Assembly: GCF_021044425.1 (NCBI RefSeq)
Contig: NZ_JAJNEC010000005.1
Span: 868,001-932,000, forward strand
Origin: Niabella pedocola
GTDB lineage: Bacteria > Bacteroidota > Bacteroidia > Chitinophagales > Chitinophagaceae
Length of the DNA stretch: 64,000 bases
Reading direction: 5' to 3'
The number at the start of each line of letters is the position of its first letter. The first letter of the stretch is position 1. The translations under genes were made by a program, and so were the position numbers. This document shows positions 52,010 through 61,110 of the stretch, piece by piece. The notes under the pieces are model-generated. The model did not search any database and was not told the DNA's origin. It saw nothing but the letters and a program-made list of their open reading frames with translations.

Positions 52010-52075
52010 AGCCCTTAAAATTACGGATTGCATTTTAATTCCTTAATTCTCATTTCTTATTTATCATTTCAATCC

Positions 52076-52083
52076 TAACTTTG
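52076..52083 (+). promoter_or_regulatory. -7 element directly before the LysR gene
   Basis: TAACTTTG matches TAnnTTTG and ends only 4 bp before ATG 52088. The transcript would start at or next to the start codon, predicting a leaderless mRNA. Confidence 0.45.
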
Positions 52084-52087
52084 AAAG

Positions 52088-52981
52088 ATGTTCGATTTCA
52101 GATTACAGGTATTTCATACCGTAGCCCGGCGGTTAAATTTTACGCGTGCCGCAGAAGAGCTGTTTATTTCCCAGCCCGCAGCAACCAAGCATGTGCAGGA
52201 GATTGAGCAATATTTTAAAACCAAATTATTTGAACGGCACGGCTCAAAGATCTCCCTGACTGAAGCAGGAAAAATATTGCTGCGTCATACCGAAGAGCTA
52301 TTCAGCATTTACCGGAAAATGGAACTGGAGCTGCATTCTTTTGCGGCGCAACACAAAGGCACGCTGCGGATCGGCGCCAGCACCACCATTGCCGAATACC
52401 TGCTGCCGCCCGCATTGGCCGCTTTTAAAAGCCGGTTCAAAGATATTTCTGTAATCCTCACCAGTGGCAACACCGAGCATATTGAACAATTATTACAAAA
52501 AAGTGAGATCGATTTTGGTATGATTGAAGGGCAGCCCAAGAACAGCCTGTTCAAATACACGCCCTTTATAAAAGATGAAATCGTGCTGGTGGCATCCGGG
52601 AAAAATCCCATCACTAAAAAGCAAAAGATCTCCTTAAAAGAATTACAGCAACTGCCCATGGCATTGCGGGAACCCGGCTCAGGAACGCTGGAAGTGATCA
52701 CCAAGCACCTGAAAGCAAAAGGAATCCGGCTTTCGCAGCTCAACCGGGAAATACAGCTGGCCAGTTCAGAGAGCATCAAATCCTATATTTCCAATTCCAT
52801 GGCCGTTTCCTTTCTTTCCATTCATACCGTGCTGGGCGAGCTTAATAATAATGAACTGGCCATTGTAGATGTACAGGCGCTGGATATTGAGCGTTATTTC
52901 CAGTTTGTGCAGTTACACAGCGGGGCAGCCGCCATTCCCGACTATTTTATGAAATTCATCAATCATTACAATTTCAAGTAA
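52088..52981 (+). CDS. LysR-family transcriptional regulator
   Basis: 297 residues. N-terminal winged helix DFRLQVFHTVARRLNFTRAAEELFISQPAATKHVQEIEQYFKTKLFERHGSKI and a LysR substrate-binding domain (LRIGASTTIAEYLLPPALAAF, EPGSGTLEV). Overall most like CysL/CysB-type members. Divergent from nhaA with a 78-bp shared region, so it may control nhaA or itself; the ligand is unknown. Confidence 0.93.
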   Translation: MFDFRLQVFHTVARRLNFTRAAEELFISQPAATKHVQEIEQYFKTKLFERHGSKISLTEAGKILLRHTEELFSIYRKMELELHSFAAQHKGTLRIGASTTIAEYLLPPALAAFKSRFKDISVILTSGNTEHIEQLLQKSEIDFGMIEGQPKNSLFKYTPFIKDEIVLVASGKNPITKKQKISLKELQQLPMALREPGSGTLEVITKHLKAKGIRLSQLNREIQLASSESIKSYISNSMAVSFLSIHTVLGELNNNELAIVDVQALDIERYFQFVQLHSGAAAIPDYFMKFINHYNFK

Positions 52982-53049
52982 ACCGCATACGTTCAGGTGG
53001 GGTTTCCGTTATACCAACCACGCTGCAGGGAATACATAGGTTTCTTCGC

Positions 53050-54288
53050 TTAATGCTCCGGCCGGGCATCCCGGGGTGTTATCCGGTTTACACAAATATA
53101 AAGTGCCACGGCCACTACCAGCAGGATGATGCCGGTACCGGCCCACAAGGTATTAAAACCATAATCGCTGGCCACTCTTGTGCCCAGGAACGGGGTAATG
53201 ATAAAAGAGATCGAAACCGCCATTCCGTTTAGTCCCATATAAGAGCCCTTGTTTCCTTTTCCGGACCGCATGGCGGTTATGGCCGACATAAAGGGCAGTA
53301 CCAGTATTTCCGCCAGGCTTAATACCGTTATGGACAGAACGATGAGCCAAACACTATGACCGGCAATAAGCATGGCATAGGAAACAGCCGTGCCAAGCGC
53401 ACCCACCAAAAGCGTGGTAGCAGGGGTCAGTTTTTTTTCAGCAAGATTTACCAGCAGCATTTCCATTACCACGATCACAAAACCACTGTACCCTAGTATA
53501 TAGCCGATGGATGTTTGATTAAGGCCTGCTTCATCGCGGTAGAATAAAGGCAGCGTATTGAAGAACTGGAAAAAGCAAAGCGCGAAGATGCCACAGAACA
53601 CCGAGTATACCACAAACGGTGTATCGCGGTAAGCCGACCGCTCGTGCAATTCACCGGCATCTTTTATGGCTTCTTTCCGTGCACGCTCTTTTTTGCGGAA
53701 CAGGATGGAACGTTTTCTGAAAAACCGTACGTATACGATACCGGCGGCCAATGCTCCCAACGCGTTTACCGCAAACAGGAAATTGTATGATACGGCAGCA
53801 AGGATGCCGCCCAGGGCCGGACCAATGGAAAAGCCCAGGTTGATCGCCATCCGGTTCAGCGAAAAGGCCCGGGTAAGGTTTTCCGGTGCCGCATACTTGG
53901 TAATAGCCACGGAATTAGCGGGCCGGAATGATTCGCTGATAACGCTTTGAACAAAGATGATTGCCGCCAGCCCCTGCAACGTGGTAAAGAACGGGATCAC
54001 GGCAAATAGCGGTGCGCTTAAAAACAAACTGGCCCACTGCACCCTGAATTCGCCGATACGATCCGTAATATATCCGCCCAGCCAGGAGCCCACCACCGAA
54101 CCGATTCCAAAAAAACTAAGCACAATTCCGGATTCCTTTAAACCAAAATGAAGATGATCCGTCATATATACTCCCAGGAAAGGCAGCACCATCGAGCCGG
54201 ATCGGTTGATGAGCATCACCACCGCAAGCATCCAGGCTTCCTTTGACAGGCCTTTGAAAGAATTGATATAGATGCGCAGAATTCCCAT
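53050..54288 (-). CDS. Major facilitator superfamily transporter
   Basis: 412 residues, about twelve membrane spans, with the MFS loop 2-3 motif GSWLGGYITDRIGEFR. It begins MGILRIYINSFKGLSKEAWMLAVVMLINRSGSMVLPFLGVYM, a pattern of Bacteroidota drug-efflux-type MFS proteins. Substrate not predictable. Its own promoter element lies just upstream. Confidence 0.9.
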   Translation of the reverse strand: MGILRIYINSFKGLSKEAWMLAVVMLINRSGSMVLPFLGVYMTDHLHFGLKESGIVLSFFGIGSVVGSWLGGYITDRIGEFRVQWASLFLSAPLFAVIPFFTTLQGLAAIIFVQSVISESFRPANSVAITKYAAPENLTRAFSLNRMAINLGFSIGPALGGILAAVSYNFLFAVNALGALAAGIVYVRFFRKRSILFRKKERARKEAIKDAGELHERSAYRDTPFVVYSVFCGIFALCFFQFFNTLPLFYRDEAGLNQTSIGYILGYSGFVIVVMEMLLVNLAEKKLTPATTLLVGALGTAVSYAMLIAGHSVWLIVLSITVLSLAEILVLPFMSAITAMRSGKGNKGSYMGLNGMAVSISFIITPFLGTRVASDYGFNTLWAGTGIILLVVAVALYICVNRITPRDARPEH

Positions 54289-54305
54289 AGGATATGAAAA
54301 AGCGG

Positions 54306-54313
54306 CAAAGGTA
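54306..54313 (-). promoter_or_regulatory. -7 element of the MFS transporter gene
   Basis: On the minus strand TACCTTTG (54313-54306), an exact match, 17 bp before the ATG at 54288. On the plus strand TACATTTG (54336-54343) forms a divergent -7 match, but the next plus-strand gene starts 165 bp away. Confidence 0.5.
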
Positions 54314-54508
54314 CCGCAAAAAAAGAATAATCCAGTACATTTGAAAATGGGCGCATTCCATTTTCATTACCGCAATAAACCGGAGCAGCGAATATTTTGC
54401 AACTGCATGCTGTTATGGCCTTGCAGAACGTTCATTGCACGCAATATCCTGGCGGTAAAACATGAAGCTTTATAAAACGTGCTGCCCCGGTAAACCAGTA
54501 GTTGTTAT

Positions 54509-55180
54509 ATGCAGACCTCCCATCCCTTCCGGCCCGGATTTGCGCATAAACTGCGCGCCATCGACCGGGTGTACCTGTCGCTTATCGCAGGCAGTATTGC
54601 CGCCGCTGCGCTCTACATGCTCCAACTTCCTCCAATGATGACCATCCTTTCCGGCTGGCTGGCATTTTGTATCTGTTACCTCATTCTTTGCTGGCAGGTT
54701 ATTTATACCACCCCGCTGGAATACATTGTAAAAAGGGCTGCTGTAGAAGACGGAAGCCGGGCGTTTGTTTTTTTATTTATTGTACTGGCCTGTTTTGCCT
54801 GTATGGGTGCCGTGTTGAGTATTGTGATCAACTCCAGGGCAAACGCTGCCAGTCATTTTTTATGGCTGCCCCTGTCGGTATCTGCAATGATCGCTTCCTG
54901 GTTATTGGTACATACCATTTATACCTTCCATTATGCCCACCTCTATTACCAGGACGGCGCCAAAGGAAGCGGCCTGCATTTCCCGGGAGAGGAAAAACCC
55001 GATTACCGCGATTTTGCGTATTATGCCCTTTGCATGGGTTGCACGTTCCAGGTTTCAGATGTAGATACCACCTCAAAAAAACTACGGATGGTGACCATGT
55101 ATCACGGGCTGATCTCCTTTGCATTAAATACCTTCCTGGTGGCTCTTACCATTAATATCGTTTCGGGATTGGTACATTAG
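54509..55180 (+). CDS. DUF1345 membrane protein
   Basis: 223 residues with about five hydrophobic segments and the DUF1345 pattern: an N-terminal span pair, a central VHTIYTFHYAHLYYQDG segment and the near-C-terminal DFAYYALCMGCTFQVSDVDTTSKKLRMVTMYHGLISFALNTFLVALTINI. The family is of unknown function in the inner membrane. Single gene next to a low-complexity tract. Confidence 0.88.
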   Translation: MQTSHPFRPGFAHKLRAIDRVYLSLIAGSIAAAALYMLQLPPMMTILSGWLAFCICYLILCWQVIYTTPLEYIVKRAAVEDGSRAFVFLFIVLACFACMGAVLSIVINSRANAASHFLWLPLSVSAMIASWLLVHTIYTFHYAHLYYQDGAKGSGLHFPGEEKPDYRDFAYYALCMGCTFQVSDVDTTSKKLRMVTMYHGLISFALNTFLVALTINIVSGLVH

Positions 55181-55264
55181 GATTCAGCTGTCAGCTTTTA
55201 GCTCAGGTTAAAAAGCCGAATGCCGAGGGCTGAGTGCTAACCGCTGAAGGCCGAATGCTGGCCG
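55181..55264. repeat. Low-complexity tract of the TCAGC / GCCGAATGC type
   Basis: The gap between the DUF1345 and GH20 genes is filled with GATTCAGCTGTCAGCTTTTAGC, then GCCGAATGCCGAGGGCTGAGTGC and GCTGAAGGCCGAATGCTGGCCGC. The same TCAGC style precedes the heptamer repeats in metG and the tract at 17.8 kb, so two unit types often travel together. Confidence 0.7.
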
Positions 55265-56887
55265 CTAATTCTCCTGAGCAGACAGGTTCCGTTTGTCTTT
55301 CCGGAAATAGACCGGCTCGGGGATCTCGGAAGGATTAAAGGGATTGAAGAAATAGATACCGGCATCCCGGTAAAGCGGCAACTGTTTTTTCAAGCGCCCG
55401 GTAAAGTCTTCGTAATTTTTCAATTCGTCTCTTGTCCAGGCCGCTTCCGCCAATGCGGCAATGCGCGGAAACGTCAGGTAATCCATCCGGGTTGTATTGG
55501 GCACCGTTTCTGTCCATAAATTTGCCTGCAGCCCCTGTACCTGTTTTTGGTGCCGGGCATCTACCAGCGCAGACAGGTTAAAGGAATATACATCTTTCAA
55601 CGGGCTGAAGCCCTTGCCCCATTTGCGGCCCATGCGGTGCGCGCTGTCCTGAACAAAATCGAAATAATACGGCAGGCGCGGACATACCACCACATCATAG
55701 CCCCTGTCCAATGCCATTTTCAATTGTGCCGGTTTATCGTGCCGCCACCAGAAAATGATGGTCTTTTCCCTGGGCAGGTTTACTTCGGCCATTTCGTCCC
55801 AAACCAGCAGTTTTGCATTCATGCCATATACGGAGTCTGCCATACGTTCCATAAAATAACGTTCCACTGCTTTCAGGTCTTTTAGCGAATGTTGTTCCAT
55901 TAGCTTCCGGATACCGTCGTTCTTCAGCCATTGATCCGTACCAAAACTTACTTCGTCACCACCAAGATGGATCATCTCAGCGGGGAACAGCATATTCACC
56001 TCTCGGAGAATATTGGTCAGGTATCCGTAGGTATGTTCATTGCCCGGATCAAATGTAAAGTCCGGATGCTGCGCATTACCACCACCGCTGTATTGCGGGT
56101 AGGCGCGATTGGCTGCCGTTGCATGACCCGGCATATCAATCTCGGGGATCACGGTAATATTGCGTTGCGCCGCATAATGAACCACCTCGGCGATCTGCTG
56201 CTGGGTGTAGTAGGCCGCCGGAGCCTCGGGGTTGGTAAAACTTCCGGCCCCGCCGATCAGGGTCAGCCGGGGATATCGCCGGATTTCCAGGCGCCATGCC
56301 GGTTCATCGGTCAGGTGCCAGTGAAACCGGTTCAGCTTATAAAAGGCCATCCAGTCCAGCAATTGCAGCACTTTTTCCTTACCCATAAAATGCCGCGATT
56401 CATCCAGCATAAACCCGCGCCAGCGATAGCGCGGCGCATCAGTGATCTGCCAGCCATCGATCGCAATATTGCCGTTATTGTTCTTCTGAAGACGAACCAG
56501 TTGCAACAGGCTGGAGATGCCGTTGACCACTCCGCCGGCTGAGTTGCCGCTTAACTGTATCTGTTTGTCCGTAATACTAAGCCGGTATCCCTCATCCGCT
56601 GCTGCGGCTTTTTTATCCAAAGAAAGAAGAATGGCATTGCCTTGCGGCACCTGGCCGGTTACCGCAAGCGGAAGCAATTCTTTTTTGATGAGCTCCTGCT
56701 GGAGATAAACCGCTGCATCTTTCAATAATTCATTTCCAACATAAATCCGGGTGTACTTATTAAGCACGAAGGAGCTGTTGGAGACAGTTGCCTTCACCGG
56801 CGCCGGGATCACCGGACAGGGAGTTTGAGCATTCGTTAAAACGACTATTGTCAAAAACAGCAAAGCAGCACATACTTTTTTCATCAT
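55265..56887 (-). CDS. GH20 beta-N-acetylhexosaminidase
   Basis: 540-residue exported enzyme; signal peptide about 1-20 (MMKKVCAALLFLTIVVLTNA). The GH20b domain (about 22-145) precedes the catalytic barrel. The hallmark HLGGDE (307-312) gives the Asp311-Glu312 pair for substrate-assisted hydrolysis of terminal GlcNAc/GalNAc. Other active-site segments are RGFMLDESRHFM (157-168) and PEIDMPGHA (248-256). It follows GH29 after 113 bp on the same strand and should be in the same glycan locus. Confidence 0.95.
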   Translation of the reverse strand: MMKKVCAALLFLTIVVLTNAQTPCPVIPAPVKATVSNSSFVLNKYTRIYVGNELLKDAAVYLQQELIKKELLPLAVTGQVPQGNAILLSLDKKAAAADEGYRLSITDKQIQLSGNSAGGVVNGISSLLQLVRLQKNNNGNIAIDGWQITDAPRYRWRGFMLDESRHFMGKEKVLQLLDWMAFYKLNRFHWHLTDEPAWRLEIRRYPRLTLIGGAGSFTNPEAPAAYYTQQQIAEVVHYAAQRNITVIPEIDMPGHATAANRAYPQYSGGGNAQHPDFTFDPGNEHTYGYLTNILREVNMLFPAEMIHLGGDEVSFGTDQWLKNDGIRKLMEQHSLKDLKAVERYFMERMADSVYGMNAKLLVWDEMAEVNLPREKTIIFWWRHDKPAQLKMALDRGYDVVVCPRLPYYFDFVQDSAHRMGRKWGKGFSPLKDVYSFNLSALVDARHQKQVQGLQANLWTETVPNTTRMDYLTFPRIAALAEAAWTRDELKNYEDFTGRLKKQLPLYRDAGIYFFNPFNPSEIPEPVYFRKDKRNLSAQEN

Positions 56888-57000
56888 AAGGTATTTGACG
56901 GAAAGATATGATTTTTAGCAGATCCCCTCATTGCCCGCTGTATATTGCCATTGAGTCATAGAAAAATCAGCGGGCTGCATTTCCATATTTTCAGTGGCAA

Positions 57001-58512
57001 CTACATTTTTGCATCCATTAATTTGCCTGCCTTTTTTGCCGGTGCTCCCAGCTCCATGCGGATTACAAATGCTCTTGAAGATTGAAAGGAGGATGGTAAC
57101 AGGATATCGTAATAGGTATTTTTATCGAGGTCCAGTCCCATATCCGCAGGTTTTACATCCAGCCTGCCGCCGGTTTCCAACAGCAGTGCCGAAACCGGTA
57201 CCTGTTTAAAATTCTTTGGAACCGAAATCCGTAGAATATTATTTACCGGCCGGTTGAATACGGTAAGATACAGGGTGCTGTCCTTTTGCGTAAAATACCC
57301 GTAGTTGCTGGCCGGGAAACCGGAATGCCGGCTTTCATAAACTGCCGCTGCATTGCGCCGCACCCATGCACCGGTTTCTGCCGCAATCCGGTCTTCTTCC
57401 GGTCGCATATGGCCATTGCCATCTGGTCCGAAATTGATCACAAAGTTGCCATTCATAGAGCGGCAGCGCATCAGCATATCCAGCAGGTCATCGGTTGTTT
57501 TAGTATAGATCCCCGACCAGTCTTTCATATATCCCCAACCGTTCGGCGGAATGGTCATCACACAATCCCAGTCGTTTCCATCAAGCCATTCATAGCTTCC
57601 GGGCATCTTCCGCTCCCATCCCTGCTCATAATCGCCCAGCAGGCGACCGTTACTATCGAAATGCCGTGCACCAAATTCATCATTACGGAATCTTGAACCA
57701 ATGATCAGCCCCGGGTGTTTGTCGCGCAGTTCTTTCTCCAGTTTATAGGTAAAATCATAGGCGCTTTTCCAGGAAGCGTCCCAGGTTCCGTCGAACCAGA
57801 GCCCTTTGATCTGCGGATAGTTGGTCACCAACTCCAGCAGCTGATTGCGGGTATATTGCAAAAACCGGTCGAACCGTTTTTTTTCATCAGCGGTCTTTGG
57901 CGTACCGCCCATATAATCCGGGTTATTCCATTCCAGCACCGAAAAATACAGGTAAACATCAATCCCCTCCGCGGTGTAAGCATCTACTACCTGCTTTACA
58001 ATATCTTTTTTATACGGTGTTTTTGCAATGTTATAATCGGAATATTTTGTAGGCCATAGCGCAAACCCATCGTGATGTTTGGTGGTAAAGATCACATACC
58101 GGGCGCCCATATCTTTTGCCTGCTTCGCCCAGCGCTTTGCATCAAAATCTTTTGGATTGAACTGTTTGTATAAATTATCGTAAATATTTTTCCAGTCCTT
58201 GGGAGCGGTGGGCCCTCCCCAGGCACGGATCCACTCCGATGCAGCGGCGCCGCCTCTTGCGCTTACTCCGTTCCATTCATTACCGGGAATGGCATACAGG
58301 CCCCAGTGAATGAACTGACCCAGGCCATAGCTGCGAAAGGCCTCCATCTGCGGGTCTGTACGGTGTGCCGGCGTAATCGGTCCGTACTGAATCGTTCGTA
58401 AACTATCCGGTTTCCGCTTGGGCCCTGTCCATTGTGCATTTACAAACGGTGTAAAAATCATCATCCCCAGAAAAAGAAGCACACTTGCTTTTTTACTATT
58501 TTTCATTTGCAA
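57001..58512 (-). CDS. GH29 alpha-L-fucosidase
   Basis: 503-residue exported enzyme with signal peptide about 1-26. GH29 landmarks: GQFIHWGLYAIPG (65-77), the TKHHDGFALW segment (144-153) and the nucleophile Asp241 in GLWFDGTW (237-244). A C-terminal beta domain follows from about 400. It removes L-fucose from glycoprotein or plant glycans; linkage is not predictable. Between GH2 (50-bp gap) and GH20. Confidence 0.94.
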   Translation of the reverse strand: MQMKNSKKASVLLFLGMMIFTPFVNAQWTGPKRKPDSLRTIQYGPITPAHRTDPQMEAFRSYGLGQFIHWGLYAIPGNEWNGVSARGGAAASEWIRAWGGPTAPKDWKNIYDNLYKQFNPKDFDAKRWAKQAKDMGARYVIFTTKHHDGFALWPTKYSDYNIAKTPYKKDIVKQVVDAYTAEGIDVYLYFSVLEWNNPDYMGGTPKTADEKKRFDRFLQYTRNQLLELVTNYPQIKGLWFDGTWDASWKSAYDFTYKLEKELRDKHPGLIIGSRFRNDEFGARHFDSNGRLLGDYEQGWERKMPGSYEWLDGNDWDCVMTIPPNGWGYMKDWSGIYTKTTDDLLDMLMRCRSMNGNFVINFGPDGNGHMRPEEDRIAAETGAWVRRNAAAVYESRHSGFPASNYGYFTQKDSTLYLTVFNRPVNNILRISVPKNFKQVPVSALLLETGGRLDVKPADMGLDLDKNTYYDILLPSSFQSSRAFVIRMELGAPAKKAGKLMDAKM

Positions 58513-58562
58513 TTCTTTTAACCTTTATTTTCAAATTCTCAAATAATCAAATTTTCAAATTC

Positions 58563-60662
58563 CTATTGTAAAGTCCACGTCATCTTATCCCTCAATACAC
58601 TACCATTTACCAAACCCGTTGCCTCAATTTCATTCATGCCTTTTTTCAGTAGTACATTTTCAAATACCCAATGTTTTTTATTTACACCATGATGCCCCTT
58701 TACTTCCTTTCCGTTTACAAAAAGCCGTACCTGTGCCAGGTTCGAAAAAGCCTGTACGGTGGTGGTGGCCTGGGTACGCATGCTGTCTCTCCTGTTCGCC
58801 AGGTAAATCATCGGCTCCGGGTTCCAGTTGGCCTTGTACCAGTAAAACGCGTCCTTCTTCCGTTTACGGTCGAAGCTCACCAGTCCTTTCAGGTTACGGG
58901 CGTTCACACCTCCCCGGTTCCACAGCGGCACTGCAAATTCAAAGGTATTCCATAAATAAGAGGCCAGGATATAAGGATGCTTTTCAATAATGGCCCATTG
59001 GCGGATATGGGTTTCCGTCTGGTAATTTTCCGGGTAGAATTGCCCGCTTACCGGATTGATCTTCGAAGGGTCCGGCAACGTTTCTGATGACTGATCCATA
59101 TTGCCGTCAGCGCCGTATTCTGTTAACATCACATTATAGCCCGGATAGTTTTTCTCCAGCCCCGAAGCCCATTTCTCCAGGTCGCCGATCCGTCCCTCAT
59201 ACCAGCCATAATAGCGGTTCATACCCTGTACATCCGCAGCCAGGTTCGCCGGCCGGTTCATTTCACCAAAACCGGAAACCGCCACCGTATACCGGTCCGG
59301 ATCATCGGTTTTTGCAATATCGTTCAACTCCCTTGTAAGCACCGGCACATGTTCATCCGGTGTTTTTGAATATACCTCGTTATGCATGCCCCAGATATAG
59401 ATGGAAGGATGATTCCGGTTTTGCCGCACCAGTTCTGTCATTTGCTGTTTTGCATTCTCGCTTTCCTGATAAGAGGTGGTATTTACAAAAGGGATCTCCG
59501 CCCAGATCAGCAGGCCCATTTTATCTGCCAGTGCGTACATATCTTCTGCCTGCTGATAATGCGCCAGCCGGATGGTTGTGGCTCCCATTTCCCGGATGAT
59601 CTTCATATCTTCTTCATGCTGTGCATGCGAAAGCGCGTTCCCGTACTGCCAGCGATCCTGATGCCTTGTAACCCCATACATTGGATATTTAACACCGTTC
59701 AGGTACATGCCATCGCCGGCCCTCAGCTCAAACCGGCGAATGCCGAGTGGCTGGGTAACGGCGTCCAGCTCCTGCCCGTTCCGGATGAGGGAGGTGGTCA
59801 GGCTATAGAGATACGGATCTTTGATGCCATTCCAAAGATGCGGATTGTTTACCGGGAACACCTGCTCTATGTAGGTGGTGCCCTGGGGACTTATCAGCAC
59901 ATTTTTGCGTGCCTGGGCCACTGTCTTTCCTGCGGCATCTTTTACAACTGTTTGCAGGATCACCGGCTGCGCGTTCATTTCTTTATTCTCCAGTTTTGCC
60001 TTCACCTGGATATCTGCTTTTTTTGCCGATACATTTTTTTGTGCAATGTAAATCCCGGGCGATGCATAGTCTGTAACCGTTATATTTACAGGTGCTGTAA
60101 CGATCATGCTTACCGGCCGGTAGATGCCCCCATAAATGGGAAACAAAAAATGATTCACCGGTATCACATCTTTTCGTGCTTCGTTATTGGTTTTAACAAG
60201 GATCTGATTTTCCGCTCCATACTTTACCGAGTTGGTAATTTCAAATGAGAAGGCGGCATAACTTCCTTTGTGTTCAGTAAGGTAACGGCCATTGATATAG
60301 ATCGTGGCTACGGAACCTACGCCCTCAAAACGCAGAAAGATCCGCTTTCCTTTCAAATCACTTTTAATCAAAAATTTCTTTTTATAAAAAGCGTCTCCTG
60401 TATAAAAGTTTTTATCCAGCTGCATATCCGTACGGTTATAGGTATGCGGCACCGCTATTTTTTCCCATTCCTGGTTCATATAGCTGGTATCCTTTCCAAA
60501 ATCACCCGGACCTTTTTTAAACTCCCAGTTATCATTAAAGCCAACCACCGCCCGGCCGTTCTGTGCAGCCGCTGTAAGAACGGTTCCCCAACACATAACC
60601 GCAGCCAACACACTCCAAATACCCCTTTTAAAAAAACGGGCAACATAAGATTTCATTTCCAT
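58563..60662 (-). CDS. GH2 beta-galactosidase-like enzyme
   Basis: 699 residues with a signal region at about 11-33. Domain order: sugar-binding jelly roll (about 40-190), Ig-like domain (about 195-310), TIM barrel (from about 315). Catalytic acid/base is Glu429 in WGMHNEV, nucleophile Glu515 in MLTEYGADG. The protein ends with a further short beta domain (about 610-699). Shorter than E. coli LacZ (1024) and typical of periplasmic GH2 enzymes of glycan loci. Beta-galactosidase is the likely but not only possible activity. Confidence 0.9.
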   Translation of the reverse strand: MEMKSYVARFFKRGIWSVLAAVMCWGTVLTAAAQNGRAVVGFNDNWEFKKGPGDFGKDTSYMNQEWEKIAVPHTYNRTDMQLDKNFYTGDAFYKKKFLIKSDLKGKRIFLRFEGVGSVATIYINGRYLTEHKGSYAAFSFEITNSVKYGAENQILVKTNNEARKDVIPVNHFLFPIYGGIYRPVSMIVTAPVNITVTDYASPGIYIAQKNVSAKKADIQVKAKLENKEMNAQPVILQTVVKDAAGKTVAQARKNVLISPQGTTYIEQVFPVNNPHLWNGIKDPYLYSLTTSLIRNGQELDAVTQPLGIRRFELRAGDGMYLNGVKYPMYGVTRHQDRWQYGNALSHAQHEEDMKIIREMGATTIRLAHYQQAEDMYALADKMGLLIWAEIPFVNTTSYQESENAKQQMTELVRQNRNHPSIYIWGMHNEVYSKTPDEHVPVLTRELNDIAKTDDPDRYTVAVSGFGEMNRPANLAADVQGMNRYYGWYEGRIGDLEKWASGLEKNYPGYNVMLTEYGADGNMDQSSETLPDPSKINPVSGQFYPENYQTETHIRQWAIIEKHPYILASYLWNTFEFAVPLWNRGGVNARNLKGLVSFDRKRKKDAFYWYKANWNPEPMIYLANRRDSMRTQATTTVQAFSNLAQVRLFVNGKEVKGHHGVNKKHWVFENVLLKKGMNEIEATGLVNGSVLRDKMTWTLQ

Positions 60663-60753
60663 AATTTATAATAGATACTCCATTTTAAAACTTCCATGAC
60701 GGACCTCAGGATCCCCTACAGCAAACGAGCGTTTCAGCACGCTTAAGCGTTTG

Positions 60754-60761
60754 CAAATATA
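60754..60761 (-). promoter_or_regulatory. -7 element of the GH2-GH29-GH20 genes
   Basis: On the minus strand TATATTTG (60761-60754) matches TAnnTTTG, about 90 nt before the GH2 start. No TTG at the usual -33 distance, as often at regulated promoters. Confidence 0.45.
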
Positions 60762-60904
60762 CCCCGCCCTCTTCTAAAACCCTGCGCTCCCCGGTTGCTT
60801 TCCGCTGCCCTCCCCATCTTTTCCTGCATGCAACCGATTGTCCTTTTTATATTTTACCGGTAGCCCGATATAAAAATTTTGCACCCGGAACTACCGCGAT
60901 TTTT

Positions 60905-60936
60905 AAAAAAAGGTCACGCCATGGAAATGGCGCGAC
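60905..60936 (-). terminator. Rho-independent terminator of the M60/LamG operon
   Basis: Minus strand: GTCGCGCCAT (60936-60927), 4-nt loop, ATGGCGTGAC (60922-60913), ten positions with one mismatch, followed by a U-run (A-tract 60905-60911 on the plus strand). It separates the upstream transcript from the GH2 gene. Confidence 0.75.
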
Positions 60937-60998
60937 GAGAGATTGATTGTTTGTCGAAAATCGTTTGTTTCCAGCACCCTTACCCGGATAAAGACTAT

Positions 60999-61091
60999 TT
61001 ATATAAGGCCGTTTGTTTTCAAAAAAATAAATGCCACCACTACCACGATCAATACTACAACAGCCGCATTCTTAACAAACGTTGATCTCAT
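60999..61091 (-). CDS. Possible 30-residue single-span membrane peptide
   Basis: ATG 61091 to TAA 60999, 30 codons: a short basic start (MRSTFVKN), one strongly hydrophobic span (AAVVVLIVVVVAFIFL) and a KTNG end. It starts 20 nt after the stop of the lipoprotein gene and lies before the operon terminator, so it would be transcribed with that operon. No Shine-Dalgarno site and no known family; a real microprotein or a chance hydrophobic frame are both possible. Confidence 0.42.
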   Translation of the reverse strand: MRSTFVKNAAVVVLIVVVVAFIFLKTNGLI

Positions 61092-61110
61092 ATCCGGGTG
61101 TGCCTGTGAT

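Larger units (their letters stand above)
60663..60998. other. Intergenic region between GH2 and the upstream operon
   Basis: 336 bp with no convincing gene. It holds the GH2 promoter element (60754-60761), an inverted-repeat-like GAGCGTTTCAGCACGCTTAAGCG stretch near 60726-60750, and the terminator of the upstream operon (60905-60936). Confidence 0.6.
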
